A DNA stretch of 64,000 bases, from positions 22,301,614 to 22,365,613 of the forward strand of contig OY855913.1 of assembly GCA_963693305.1 (NCBI GenBank), written 5' to 3'. The notes under the pieces are model-generated. The model saw only the letters and a program-made list of their open reading frames with translations, was not told where the DNA came from and did no database searches. The translations under genes were made by a program, and so were the position numbers. Positions 31,204 through 41,422 of the stretch are shown here, one piece after another. The stretch is from Meandrina meandrites. Taxonomy: Eukaryota; Cnidaria; Anthozoa; Scleractinia; Meandrinidae. Position 1 is the stretch's first letter. Every line of letters begins with the position of its first letter.

Positions 31204-31408
31204 TTATTGTTACATTTGTGACCAATTGGTATTATACTTGTGACCTTTATTACATTTGTGACCAATTGTTATTACACTTGTGACCTTTATTACATTTGTG
31301 ACCAATTGTTATTACACTTGTGGCCTTTATTACATTTGTGACCAATTGTTATTACACTTGTGACCTTTATTACATTTGTGACCAGTTATTACATTTGTGC
31401 CTTCAACA
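31204..31408. repeat. Right terminal inverted repeat of the Ginger element
   Basis: Four copies of the 40-bp unit, here as TTTATTACATTTGTGACC and TTATTACACTTGTGACC, precede the terminus TTGTGCCTTCAACA. One more copy than at the left end. Confidence 0.85.
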
Positions 31409-31412
31409 ACAG

Positions 31413-31642
31413 TAAGTAAGGTATGGTAGTACAGCTGACTTGTATAACTGAAGTTTGGCCTCAGTGGGGATTAAGTTCCTTAGTCGCATTAGTACACCGA
31501 TTCTCTGACTTGCCTTTATGCAGGCTGAGCTAACATGTTCCGAAAAATTCAGTTTGGAGTCAATAGTTACGCCTAAAAGTTTAAGAGTGTCTGCGGTCTT
31601 AATTTTCTGATTGTTCAAGATTTCTTTGTTCCAAACAGCCAA
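31413..31642 (-). pseudogene. LINE reverse transcriptase, upstream fragment
   Basis: About 76 residues include KTADTLKLLGVTIDSKLNFS and LQLYKSAVLPYLTYC, the segment that lies just before the C-terminal part at 23866-24324. LLGVxID...F and YxxxVLPxLxYC are standard post-catalytic motifs of CR1/L2/Jockey reverse transcriptases. The ORF is truncated upstream at an A/T-rich tract near 31650, so only a 5'-truncated LINE was ever here. Confidence 0.75.
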
Positions 31643-31930
31643 TCAAAAAAAATCAAATTAAAAAAATCCCATGCCTCCAGAGCCGTTCGTTTTTGGTGCC
31701 AATACCCCCACCGGCTAAAAGAAGCGAAAAGGGCTATGGGGACGAGAATGAGCAGGTGTACCCTAAAATAAATTCACCATTTAGCGTTACAAAAAGCCTC
31801 AAAATCGTTTGCTTCAAAATACAGTCTTCAGCCTATCCTTAGTGTCTGCTCTGAAACTGTTGAGAGTCTCCCCCCTTAAATTTTCTTTGATGGTTTCATA
31901 TTTTTTATTGTTTCGTATTTTTGAGCGTTA

Positions 31931-32187
31931 CCAATCTCGTCCCCAGAGCCCGCGTCTCCTTGACCAGCGGTCGGGAAGCGCATGGGCTCTGGTCGAATCC
32001 AAAACCGGAACCAGGAAATCCTGGTTCCGGTTTGATTCTGCGCGTGCGTCGGAGATTGTGGTTGAAATGAACAAGTTTCAACAGCCAATGAGATTTGGCC
32101 GTTTTTTTGGCGGGCTTTCAGTCTAGCCCAGAGGTCTCGATTCCTGGCGCAGTCCAGAAGGATCGCGGGCTCTGGGGACGAGATTGG
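31931..32187. mobile_element. MITE of the CTCGTCCCCAGAG family, perfect inverted ends
   Basis: CCAATCTCGTCCCCAGAGCC at the left is matched exactly by GGCTCTGGGGACGAGATTGG at the right, with a few more paired bases inside. CTCGATTCCTGGCGCAGTCC is the shared internal signature. It is the best preserved copy of this family in the window. Confidence 0.85.
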
Positions 32188-32349
32188 AGCATTACACATC
32201 AATTTCTGTTGTACAGACAACAAGTGTGCTAAGCTGCCATGCAAATTAAGCTTTAAAATTGGCATGTTATTTCTAATTTCCATTTTCAATACTAAGTTTT
32301 ATTTTTGCCGTCACAACAATGGGTAAATGACAAAATGCGAGGACCTTCT

Positions 32350-32425
32350 TATAAAAAAGCGTCTTGGTTTGGATATTCATTTTCACAGGAAAACAGATGG
32401 TAAACTTTGTGCGCGCATTAATTGA
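32350..32425 (+). promoter_or_regulatory. TATA box and 5' cassette of GPCR-4
   Basis: TATAAAA at 32350-32356 is followed by GTTTGGATATTCATTTTCAC and GGAAAACAGATGG. The TATA-to-ATG distance is 191 bp, close to 204 and 207 bp in GPCR-5 and GPCR-6. Confidence 0.55.
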
Positions 32426-32540
32426 TGCTAAAACGGGAGTAGATTAAATCCGCTTGGTCTGCTTTATTTCGTCAAAGATCAAGCAGGCAGAGAGTGCGGA
32501 ACAATTTTACGTTCAGTGTTTTCTTGGAAAGTTCAATATA

Positions 32541-33419
32541 ATGGATAAAGCTGAAGTTCTCTATTCATCATACCTTGTTAATTGTGTTCTTAATGCCTTC
32601 TCAGCCTACACTGCAATCATGTTGAACATTGTCATAATTCACGCGATGAGAAAAACGTCGCCGTTGCCAACGCCGCTAAAAACATTGCTCCTGAGTCTTG
32701 CTGTTTCTGATCTTGGTGTTGGCTTAGTGGTGCAACCATACTACATCGCATTGCTGGTCAAGTGGATGCAGCAAAACACTGAAAGCAGTTTAACTTATAC
32801 CATGCAGATGAATTTTTTTATTGTCATGGATCTGTTTTCTTGTGCTTCGCTTTTCGGTGTTTTGGCCATAAGTGTAGACAGATTCTTGGCAATTCATCTT
32901 CATCTCAGATACCAGGAACTTGTGACTCACAGGCGTGTTGTTGCTGTGGTCATCTCGATATGGGTGTTCAGTACATTACTTTCGTTTATGAATAACACCC
33001 AATTCGTAATGATTGTCTTCGCTGTTATTTTAGGTCTTTGTTTTATTTGTATAACCATTATTTATCTCAGGATTTATTTTGCCGTAAGACGCCATACAAA
33101 CCAAATGCAGGCCCTGCAGGTACAACAAGAATTACAGAATGACGAAATGACGAATTTTGCCAGGTCGATGAAATCTGCAGTCGCTACTTTTTATGTATAT
33201 CTCGTATTTGTGATTTGTTATTTACCTGGATTCTGTTCAGTGATTAGCTTTATCAAGGCTACTAAGCCAACTTCTGCTCTAAATGATTTTAGACTGTATT
33301 CATGTACTCTCATATTCCTTAATTCATCTTTGAACCCTGTTATTTACTGTTGGAAGATGAGACACATTCGACACGCTATCATGGACATATTGCGAAATAT
33401 CTTTCCAAGTCAGGACTAA
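32541..33419 (+). CDS. GPCR-4: single-exon rhodopsin-like receptor
   Basis: This paralogue has 292 residues from the aligned start ATGGATAAAGC; an upstream in-frame ATG at 32454 lies in the conserved 5' leader. LAVSDLG (TM2), DRF (after TM3), CYLPGFC (TM6) and NPVIYC (TM7) are present. It has HRRVV where siblings have HKRVV, and a particularly short TM4-TM5 loop (SFMNNTQFVMIV) with NNT as a possible sequon. The tail is short (NIFPSQD). AATAAA at 33555-33560 with ACCGTG is the likely polyadenylation site. It is closest to GPCR-6 in TM5 and TM6. Confidence 0.9.
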   Translation: MDKAEVLYSSYLVNCVLNAFSAYTAIMLNIVIIHAMRKTSPLPTPLKTLLLSLAVSDLGVGLVVQPYYIALLVKWMQQNTESSLTYTMQMNFFIVMDLFSCASLFGVLAISVDRFLAIHLHLRYQELVTHRRVVAVVISIWVFSTLLSFMNNTQFVMIVFAVILGLCFICITIIYLRIYFAVRRHTNQMQALQVQQELQNDEMTNFARSMKSAVATFYVYLVFVICYLPGFCSVISFIKATKPTSALNDFRLYSCTLIFLNSSLNPVIYCWKMRHIRHAIMDILRNIFPSQD

Positions 33420-33560
33420 GGACCCGACGTCACCGTTAAAGTCGTTAAATGAACGGCACAAAATGTATAACAAACTAAGGAACATCTTTATGCGCTGTTC
33501 TTTTCGTTAGTAAAGTTTTATTATTCGTATTTAACTTTCTGGTGTAACAAAGAAAATAAA

Positions 33561-35147
33561 ACCGTGTATTATGTACAGTCAGAGACAGCATTGCAAAAAC
33601 CCAAGTAAACTGATCGCTAAAATTCGCCGTTTTGAGCTACAAGGACGACAAATTAAAGCACAACGATTGAGGTAGCTTTACGTTAAGTAGGAACGTACAT
33701 CCCTTTATTATTTTGAAACATCAACAGTCGCTCCATTTGTGTGGGCCCCTTGTTGGGACTGTTGCCGTGAAATATTCGCACACCCGACTAATTGAATTGC
33801 AATAGCATCGCGTTTTCTCTGCTAAACAATGAACGCTTTTGCCTGGCCAACTCATTTTACCGAGTTTGTTGCAGCTAATTTTAACTCTAATCTCTGGCGT
33901 TTTAACAGGAACTGTTTTCTAATTAGCTAAATATGTGTTCAACTGTCATTCTAGTCGAAATGCAAATTCGACGTTTTTGATCTCATTTTCCTTTTTATTG
34001 ACGAGAAATAAAAACTTCATTGCTTTTTGGAAAAAGAAAAACAGCAAAACTAAACTTTTGTCTCGTGCTTTTGTTCCTCTAAATGAGTGAATTATTTGGG
34101 CTGTCTGGGTGATCGGCAGATCTAAATGTAATCAAGAATACATTGGATTATATTGCTCTCTCTCTCTCTGCGGCCACTATTTTGTCTAAAACTCCCACCA
34201 AAATAATGTCACAGTTATCTTACCAAAGAGTGGACCAAACAGTAACATTTTTGTGAGGCGATTATATGAAAACAGGAAATCCTCCCTAATATATCCACAA
34301 GATGGCGGCTGGACACCTTGGATTCACCTGCGTGTAAGCTGTCGCGAAAAGATGCTGTGCTGAAATTCATTAAGCAGTACACTCTTTTTTTCGGAAGAAT
34401 ATTGTTTTTCCGGTCCAGGCTGAACATTCTTATTTTTTTTTTGCCGATTTTAGGCTGAAAATATTCTTGTGAATTTTCCTAGATTATAGCTTATGACATC
34501 TCCGTTTTAGAATGTTTTGGGGTATCAATTACAATTGTTTGGTGTCTAGATCTGTATACCACCTGAAAACCATGCATTTGTATTACTTGCACCGTTCATC
34601 GAACTGACAATATAGGCTATTTTTGCCGTTTAGAGAAAAAGAGAACTATATACCGTTTAGTTTAAAACATAGATTGTATTGTATTTGCAAATTTGCAACA
34701 CACAAAATTATATCCTTTTCAAAATCTCAGCCTTGGGTTTATCCTTAAAATATTCTTAAAATTTCGCAAATTTCAGCCTCGATATTCTTACAAAATACAT
34801 TCTTATAAAAAGAAGGAGTGTAAACAGCTTTACGTTCGACAAATGGAAGTACTGCATTTGGAAAAAAATAGTTCCGTTTTCAGTGACGGTTGAATTCAGT
34901 TTTATTTATTTTGTATCTTATTTTTGACGACAATGTTTGAGAGATGAGCAGTTGGCATTGATATAAATGCGGCGTAGAAATTAGTAAATCGCACTAAATT
35001 GGAATGCAAATTTTAGTTTTAAATCGCCATCTTACTTGTACTTTTCATTTCTAGAAAATAGAAAGGGCAATTTCAATATTGCGTTTAGTTTTTGCCCTCT
35101 TAACAATGGGAAATGTCAAACTAAGAGTGACTCACTTGGATCTATTA
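33561..35147. repeat. Segment duplicated with 43540-44806 (upstream of relic 3)
   Basis: CGCACACCCGACTAATTG, GAGTGAATTATTTGGGCTGT, CAGATCTAAATGTAATCAAG, AAGAATACATTGG and TAATGTCACAGTTATC recur in order at 43790-44280. The copies have drifted by indels. The 70-codon ORF at 44143 is broken here, so it is not a conserved gene. A short CT run lies at 34152-34169. Confidence 0.65.
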
Positions 35148-35385
35148 ATTAAAATAGCGTCCTGGTTTGGATATTCATTTTCACAGGAAAACAGCTGTAA
35201 ATTTTGTTAACGCAATTAATTAATCCTAGAAGGGAAGTAGACCAAACCGCTGGATCGGCCATATTTCAGCAAAGAGATCAAACCATCTTGTGAGCTGGGA
35301 AAGTGTCTTCACCAATTTAACAATAGAAATGTTAAGTGTTTTTTTTCTTACGTTTAATGTAATAGACGAAGCTGATGTCGCAACT
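35148..35385 (+). pseudogene. Decayed GPCR relic 3 (5' flank and first codons)
   Basis: The cassette GCGTCCTGGTTTGGATATTC and TTTTCACAGGAAAACAGC, the leader ACCATCTTGTGAGCTGGGAA and the start region match GPCR-7. The initiator ATG is ATA (AATAGACGAAGCTGATGTC near 35361) and similarity ends about seven codons later. Confidence 0.65.
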
Positions 35386-35574
35386 TTGATATTTTTTTTG
35401 AGCAACTTAGTGAGTAATTTTCAGCATCCTTTTCAACAATTTAGAGCATCTTGTAAACAGCCTTAAACCGGCCTGAGTCCTATTCACCAAAAGAAAGCAG
35501 TGACCCGAGCAAGATAAAACCTAGAAAATTAAAAACAACATAAGTGGTTTAGAAAGGGTGCTAAACAAGTCGCT

Positions 35575-35790
35575 ATGTCACAGACAAACACGCCATCGCC
35601 ATCAAACACGAACCCAACTCGTGAGAGAAGAAATGTGGTGAAGAAAACTGGTACTGAAGAGAAAAAGGAGTCATCATTTCCAATAATGTTTCTCAGAAAA
35701 AGCAGACTTTACCTTCTAAGGGACGATTTGGGCCGTATTGATGCTACTTTAGGGTTGCGCAGACAGACAGAGGGATCTACCCCAGGATAA
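35575..35790 (+). CDS. Hypothetical 71-residue ORF
   Basis: A polar N-terminus (MSQTNTPSPSNTNPTRERR) is followed by SRLYLLRDDLGRIDATLGLR and a stop. I recognise no domain, and no splice sites or flanking exons support it. It may be a fragment of a mobile element or chance. Kept because its composition is more protein-like than surrounding ORFs. Confidence 0.2.
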   Translation: MSQTNTPSPSNTNPTRERRNVVKKTGTEEKKESSFPIMFLRKSRLYLLRDDLGRIDATLGLRRQTEGSTPG

Positions 35791-36109
35791 ACTCGAGACA
35801 CATCACTCAACTCTGGGCCTGGATGCATAACTACCGCCGGAAACTGGAAGAGCGGATGGCGCAAGCACAAGTGTATTACTCTGTGAATGTAACTGAATTG
35901 CCGGGGTGAATTCTGTATACGAAGCGCAACATGTCTTCGATGAATTAAGTGAAAAATGGGGAAGACGATATTTTCATCACTCCAATTCCTACCCAGTGTA
36001 CGAAACGAAGAGTGTAGCAGCTACTTCCAGTTGTTAAAAAAATGTCTTTCTTGGTTAAACCGTCAAAAAACAATTGAATACAAGTGCGGCTCGAGCACCC
36101 ATAATTTCG

Positions 36110-36405
36110 CAGGTGTGTTTTTTTGCACCCATGTCATTTCGCACGGGTGTCATATCACACGCTTGCCTTTTCGCACGCGTGTAAGGTCGCACGCGTCTCA
36201 TTTCGAACGCGTCCCTCTTCACGCGCGTGTCACATCATACGCGTGCCGTTTGACACGCTTGCCATTTGTAACCTTTCGCACGTGTGCCTTTCCGCAAACG
36301 TGTTATATCGCACGCGTACCATTTCTTGCGCGTATCATTTCGCACGCGTGCTGCGCGTGTAATATCGCGCGGGAGTCATTTCGTCACGTCGCGCGTGTGT
36401 ATTGT
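36110..36405. repeat. Degenerate tandem array of CGCACGCGTG-type units
   Basis: About 15 imperfect units of 15-18 bp such as TTCGCACGCGTGTAAGGTCG, CATTTCGAACGCGTCCC and ATATCGCACGCGTACC. The CpG-dense core ACGCGT recurs. ORFs through it (His/Arg/Ala-rich) are artefacts of the repeat. Confidence 0.8.
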
Positions 36406-36410
36406 GTGAT

Positions 36411-36489
36411 CAATCTCGTACCCACGCTCTCTCTCCTTTTCCTCCTTTGTCGTCGAGGAATATAGAGAGGACCCTGGGAACGAGGTTGG
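36411..36489. mobile_element. Very short MITE of the CTCGTCCCCAGAG family
   Basis: CAATCTCGTACCCACGCTCT is answered by ACCCTGGGAACGAGGTTGG only 40 bases further on. It is a minimal inverted-repeat relic. Confidence 0.55.
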
Positions 36490-37569
36490 CCTGTGATCAC
36501 AAGCGTGTTTTTTTGCACTCGTCCCCTTTTGCCCTTTTTGCTTTTTTGCCTCGTTTTCTTTCATAAAGAGGGGATTTTACCAATAGGCTAATTTTCAGAT
36601 TTGTTAGCGAAACCGTCACTGATGTTTAATTCAAATGCGGCATCTTGTATTATAACTTTTCTCTTCACTTTCTTCACGGGAATATCAATTTCAAAGGTCT
36701 GTTTGCCTTTTTATGGAAAAAGTAACATCAAAATTAAGCTTTCTGTATTTTTTGTTTTAATTGATGGTGAAAAGAAATAAAAAGTGAACTGTTTGTACCA
36801 TGCACCGGGGTAATCGGTTGATCTATATATACATGGATTTATGAGAACCAGGTCAAAGAACTGAGTCTCCTCGGTCTCTTTGGCCATGTACCTTGGGACC
36901 TTAGAGAGCTTTAAACAGAGCCGAGAAACAAAAGAAAAAATGCTAAACAGCGCGAAAGGGGTAATAAGTCAGAGGAGAAGAGAGAAAAAAAATGACATTT
37001 CCTTTAGTTTTTATATCGTCTACTTTGGAGATAGTTTCTGGCGATCGAGAAAAAAACGTTTACGGCGAATTTCGCACAAATGGCTGAAAATAACGTTGAC
37101 CCCTTTTTCAAAAATTCAGACATATAATGGCATAGATCACGGCGAATATGACCGAAAAAGCCCAAAGTGTGCCTCTCGCGTTACTGTCAATCACTTTCAA
37201 AGCTTCTGGGTTGAAAACTAGGCTTTTTCGGTTGGAGTATGTAACATACTATGCTATCAATATAACCCATAATGTACAAAGTTATCCCAGAAATCATTTC
37301 TCTCCCTGGGACTTCCCTTATTTAGCATAATCCAGTGATCGATAATTAGGCAAACTCACAATCTGATTGACGGCGCAAGTGCGGTCTCATTTTCGATAGA
37401 CTGCCCTGCAAACGCGCGTAAGTTAAATTTTTAAAATTACAAACTAAGACTATTAATAAACGACTTTTACTCAGCTGAACATTTTGTCGAATAGATCGAT
37501 CTCTGGGTTATGCTAAAACAATATGACAGCTCGCTTTGTTTTTTTATTGGCTTTTGATAGTTGCCTTGC
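36490..37569. other. Gene-free spacer
   Basis: No gene is seen. AGACTGCCCTGCAAACGCGC near 37397 is a diverged third copy of part of the 331-bp tandem repeat at 40761-41422. Confidence 0.45.
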
Positions 37570-38215
37570 AGGCCCGTAGCCAGGATTTTAGCTGGGGGGT
37601 GCGTATGAGCGCCTCTGGCGCGTAATGTCTAGCGCCGCAGGTGCGAGCCCCTAGGGAGGTCTGGGGGTATTCCCCTCCAGAAAATTTCGAAAAAATGGGT
37701 TATCTGAGGCCGCATTTCGTGCGTTTTGTAGACAGTTTGTTAGGAAAGAAGCCATATAAAGGTGAAGGTAGCAAAGACAATAATTCTTTTACGTTTTTAA
37801 ATTCAAAACGTAGTTTTAGAAACAGAACCTTGTAAACATAATTTACAATTTATTTAACTAACAATGACAGCAGTTCTTTTAAAAGAAGACTGGAAAAAGA
37901 TTGTCAAATGGTAATTGCATAAATCTGCCAGAGTCGGCTTGCTGACTATGAACCGCATTAGTTAGAATGTATCGTTAAAATTAACCTAGAATCACACAAT
38001 TTGGTCAAAAATATGCCACACGAATCTTCAAATGGTGGACCCATTAAATGTAAATAGACGAAGTACAGAAATACCATTCATCTTTATTTATTTATTTACT
38101 TATTTATTTATTTATTTACTAATTTATTTATTTATTTTTATACTTTTTTCACAAGGAGCGGACTTCCAAGGGACTTCCCCCCCCCCCCCCCCCCCCACCC
38201 CCTTGGCTACGGGCC
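37570..38215. mobile_element. 646-bp MITE with AGGCCCGTAGCC ends
   Basis: AGGCCCGTAGCCAGGATTTT is answered by CCTTGGCTACGGGCC. A 9-bp target duplication TTGCCTTGC/TTGGCTTGC with one mismatch lies at 37561-37569 and 38216-38224. The interior holds a TTTA microsatellite (38080-38145) and a C run (38177-38196). It is related to the 249-bp element at 4409. Confidence 0.75.
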
Positions 38216-38732
38216 TTGGCTTGCGACCTATTAAAGTAAAAGACGGCCGTGAAAATACGGTCTCAACCAAAGAGTGCCCCTTTTGAGCAGATTGAGGCAA
38301 TCATATAGAAACCGCAAAACATCCCAATTGTAAAACAGCTTTGAGGATGATAGAGGGCTCTTATCTTTATCAGACAGTATGGATACACCTGTGTGTAAGA
38401 TGTCACGAAAACATGGCATGTTGAGATATATGTTAGTCTAATGCATGAACTGCATTTTAAAACAAATAGTTAAATTTTCAGTGATGGTTTTATATTTACT
38501 ATTGTTTCGTATTTCTGTTAACGTTTGCATTACACATCAATTTCTGTTGTATTGACAACAGGTGTGTCAAATTGCCATGCAAATTTAGATTTAAATTTGG
38601 CATCTTATTTCTAATTTCCATTTTCAATAACGAACAAGAAAAATTTCTATATTGCGTGTCCGCAAAAATGTCACAACTTAACTCTTAGTATTTTTTTCCC
38701 TCATAACAAATGACAAACTATTTGGGCTTTCT

Positions 38733-38815
38733 TATAAAAGAGCGTCCTGGTTTGGATATTCCTTGTCACAGGAAAACAGATGGTAAACTTTTTACACGCA
38801 TTAATTAATCCTAGG
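38733..38815 (+). promoter_or_regulatory. TATA box and 5' cassette of GPCR-5
   Basis: TATAAAA at 38733-38739, then GCGTCCTGGTTTGGATATTC and GTCACAGGAAAACAGATGG. It is 204 bp before the ATG and nearly identical to the GPCR-6 promoter at 41892. Confidence 0.6.
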
Positions 38816-38936
38816 CAGTGAGTAGACTAAAACTCCTTGATCTCCTTATTTCATCAAAGATCAAACTTTCTTGTGGGCTGGGAAAGTGTCAGCGGAACAA
38901 TTTTATGATCAGTGATTTCTTGGAAAGTTTAATATA

Positions 38937-39860
38937 ATGGATAAAGCTGATGTTCGCTATCCGTCGTACATCGCTAACTGTGGTTTGAACGCCTTCTCAT
39001 CCTACACTGCTGTCATGTTGAACATTGTCACAATTCACGCCATGCGAAAAACGTCGTCGTTGCCAAAGCCTCTAAAAACATTGCTCCTGGGTCTTGCTGT
39101 TTCTGATCTTTGTGTTGGTTTAGTGGTGCAACCTTTCTACATCGCATTGCTGGTCAAAGACTTACAGCAAAACACTGAAAGCACTCCAAGTTATACCTTG
39201 CAGATCACGTTTTTGATTGTCATGAATTTTTTTTCTTGTGCTTCGTTCTTCGGTGTTTTGGCCATAAGTATAGACAGATTCTTGGCAATTCACCTTCATC
39301 TCCGATACCAGGAACTTGTGACCCACAAGCGCGTTGTTGCTGCGGTGATCTCCACATGGATTTTTAGCGCATTTTTTTCGTCAATGAAGTCGTGGATGCC
39401 GACGAACCTTATTCAGCCCTTGACAATTGCTATCGCTGTTTTTTTCGGTCTTTTTTTCATTTGTACAACAATTATTTATTATCACATTTATTTAACCGTA
39501 CGACGCCATACGCACCGCATTCAATCCCTGCAAGTGCGTGAGCATGTAGCACAGAATAGTCAAGAAATAGCCGCCGCCAATGTTGCGAGCATCAGCAAAT
39601 CTGCAGTCAGTACATTTTACGTATATATCGTGTTTGTGCTCTGTTATTTACCAGGATATTGTATGATGATTTCCAGGACGATAGACTCTGAATCAAATAT
39701 CGCTATGGAGAGTTTTGAAGCGTATTCATTGACTCTAGTGTTTCTCAATTCATCTTTGAACCCTGTTATATACTGCTTAAAAATGAGACACATTCGACAC
39801 GCTATCATGGACATACTACGAAATATGTTATTCCAAGTTACGAGTACTGGGAATACTTGA
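38937..39860 (+). CDS. GPCR-5: single-exon receptor, recombinant of GPCR-6-type and GPCR-3-type
   Basis: A 307-residue class A GPCR with Asp in LAVSDLC (TM2), DRF, CYLPGYC (TM6), NPVIYC (TM7) and no TM3 disulfide Cys. The start MDKADV and the 600 bp upstream match GPCR-6. From about the TM2-TM3 loop on (STPSYTLQIT, SMKSWMPTNLIQP, FQVTSTGNT) the coding sequence, 3' UTR and downstream SINE match GPCR-3. The switch lies about 39050-39180. ATTAAA at 39959-39964 plus ACCG marks the 3' end. It is expected at the plasma membrane; the ligand is unknown. Confidence 0.9.
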   Translation: MDKADVRYPSYIANCGLNAFSSYTAVMLNIVTIHAMRKTSSLPKPLKTLLLGLAVSDLCVGLVVQPFYIALLVKDLQQNTESTPSYTLQITFLIVMNFFSCASFFGVLAISIDRFLAIHLHLRYQELVTHKRVVAAVISTWIFSAFFSSMKSWMPTNLIQPLTIAIAVFFGLFFICTTIIYYHIYLTVRRHTHRIQSLQVREHVAQNSQEIAAANVASISKSAVSTFYVYIVFVLCYLPGYCMMISRTIDSESNIAMESFEAYSLTLVFLNSSLNPVIYCLKMRHIRHAIMDILRNMLFQVTSTGNT

Positions 39861-40074
39861 GATAAGCGAACAGCGAAATATTTATTCGACTACAAGTTTT
39901 CAGGCAATTGTTTCAAATTATACTTTCCTATTTTGTACCTTTAACTTTAGATGCAACAATTAAAACCGTTTACAGAACCTTGAGTTTGTGGTGGTGCGTA
40001 TTCTATACAACATTCACTTTCATCTCAGTGTAAACGAAATGTCCGCCCACGTCAAAATCTAAACGTTGCAGAGC

Positions 40075-40215
40075 ATGCGCAGGTGTTGCGCAGTTGGATA
40101 AGCGCCCGCTTTCCTGCAATGTGTCCTGGGTTCGAATCCGGAAGTCACATGCGGGTTTAATTTGTTGTTGTTTTTTTCCACCCTTTTTCCGAGTGATTTT
40201 CTTGCAGTTACTACG
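40075..40215 (+). mobile_element. tRNA-derived SINE downstream of GPCR-5
   Basis: GTTGGATAAGCGCCCGC and CTGGGTTCGAATCCGG (B-box), then CACATGCGGGTTTAATTTG. It is a near copy of the SINE after GPCR-3 and was evidently duplicated with the gene rather than inserted twice. Confidence 0.75.
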
Positions 40216-40760
40216 ATTTTCCTTTCACCTGATAGAGAAAAAGAAAGTAAGAACATTTCAATAAACTATTTGTTGAATTTTAAGAAAGCACGAGTTGTAC
40301 TCATGCGATGAATTGTTAGCTTGTGGTTAGCCTGACATGCTTGGCAATATAATACATTGATATTTTTTATTTAAATAATCTCCGGCCGTCTCGTTTTCTT
40401 TAATAGGCTGTCCACAACATGATCTGCAACCTTTGGGCAACTTTTCCGATTTCGGGCAACTTTTCAAATTTCAACCAACTTCTTCCTCTCTTGCACAATA
40501 CTCGAAATCAAAACAAACCAAGGAGACATGTTGAGCACTAAATGCTTATCATTCGCTTTTTGTTCACCACCGTAGCATTCAGTACAGACATGTTAACAGT
40601 AGCTGGTCAGCGGTGGGTGGATCTTAATAAATTCAAAATGGCGGACAATTGACGAGATCGCGTGTCGCTCGTGTGACTCTAAAAATTTAAATTCTTTAGA
40701 GATAATTTAAAAATATGTGGCATTTCTCCGCATAGGCAACTTCACATCAACCATCTCCAT

Positions 40761-41422
40761 CCTGATTTGATAAGAATCACAGAACAGATAGCTGGCGTGT
40801 TTTTTTTTTTTTTGGAAAAACAACTTATCAGTTTGGTCCTTATTTTGTTTTAGCGCTTTTCAGTCACAAGCCTTGATTGGATTGGAAGAAAATGAAAGCA
40901 AAAAGTTGAACTCGTTTTAGCAAGTTATTAAAAGCTCAGGAGTCTGGGACGACCCTTATTTTGCATAATCCAATGTTCGGTAATTAAGCAAACTCCCCCT
41001 CGGTCTCATTTTCGATAGACTGCCCTGCAAACGCGCGTAAGTTAAATTTCCAAAATTACAAACTGAAACTATTAATAAACGACTTTGTAATCCTCATTTG
41101 ATAAGAATCACAGAACAGATAGCTGGCGTGTTTTTTTTGTTTTTTGGAAAAACAACTTATCAGTTTGGTCCTTATTTTGTTTTAGCGTTTTTCAGTCACA
41201 AGCCTTGATTGGATTGGAAGAAAATGAAAGCAAAAAGTTGAACTCGTTTTAGCAAGTTATTAAAAGCTCAGGAGTCTGGGACTACCCTTATTTTGCATAA
41301 TCCAATGTTCGGTAATTAAGCAAACTCCCCCTCGGTCTCATTTTCGATAGACTGCCCTGCAAACGCGCGTAAGTTAAATTTCCAAAATTACAAACTGAAA
41401 CTATTAATAAACGACTTTGTAA
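40761..41422. repeat. Tandem duplication of a 331-bp unit
   Basis: Two adjacent copies (40761-41091, 41092-41422) share GATAAGAATCACAGAACAG, a T-run followed by GGAAAAACAACTTATCAG, and AGACTGCCCTGCAAACGCGC. They differ at a handful of bases, so the duplication is recent. Confidence 0.85.

Larger units (their letters stand above)
24329..31408 (+). mobile_element. Ginger-type DNA transposon (7,080 bp) inserted in a LINE
   Basis: The element starts TGTTGAAGGCACAAAAGTAA and ends with the inverted TTTGTGCCTTCAACA. It is flanked by the direct 4-bp duplication ACAG (24325-24328, 31409-31412). Its termini are long inverted repeats built from tandem 40-bp units. Inside lies a gypsy-integrase-like transposase fused to an OTU-type cysteine protease. 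TG...CA termini, 4-bp duplications, an integrase-like DDE domain and a C-terminal OTU or Ulp1 protease are published hallmarks of Ginger1 transposons. The duplication here differs from the CCGG/CCGT preference reported for Ginger1. Two further elements and several frame breaks make this copy non-autonomous. Confidence 0.85.

Noticed and set aside
36110..36405. CRISPR-like direct repeats
   Set aside because: Units are 15-18 bp, imperfect and without spacers; the DNA is eukaryotic.
35956..36465. 169-codon ORF rich in His, Arg and Thr
   Set aside because: Most of it translates the ACGCGT tandem array.
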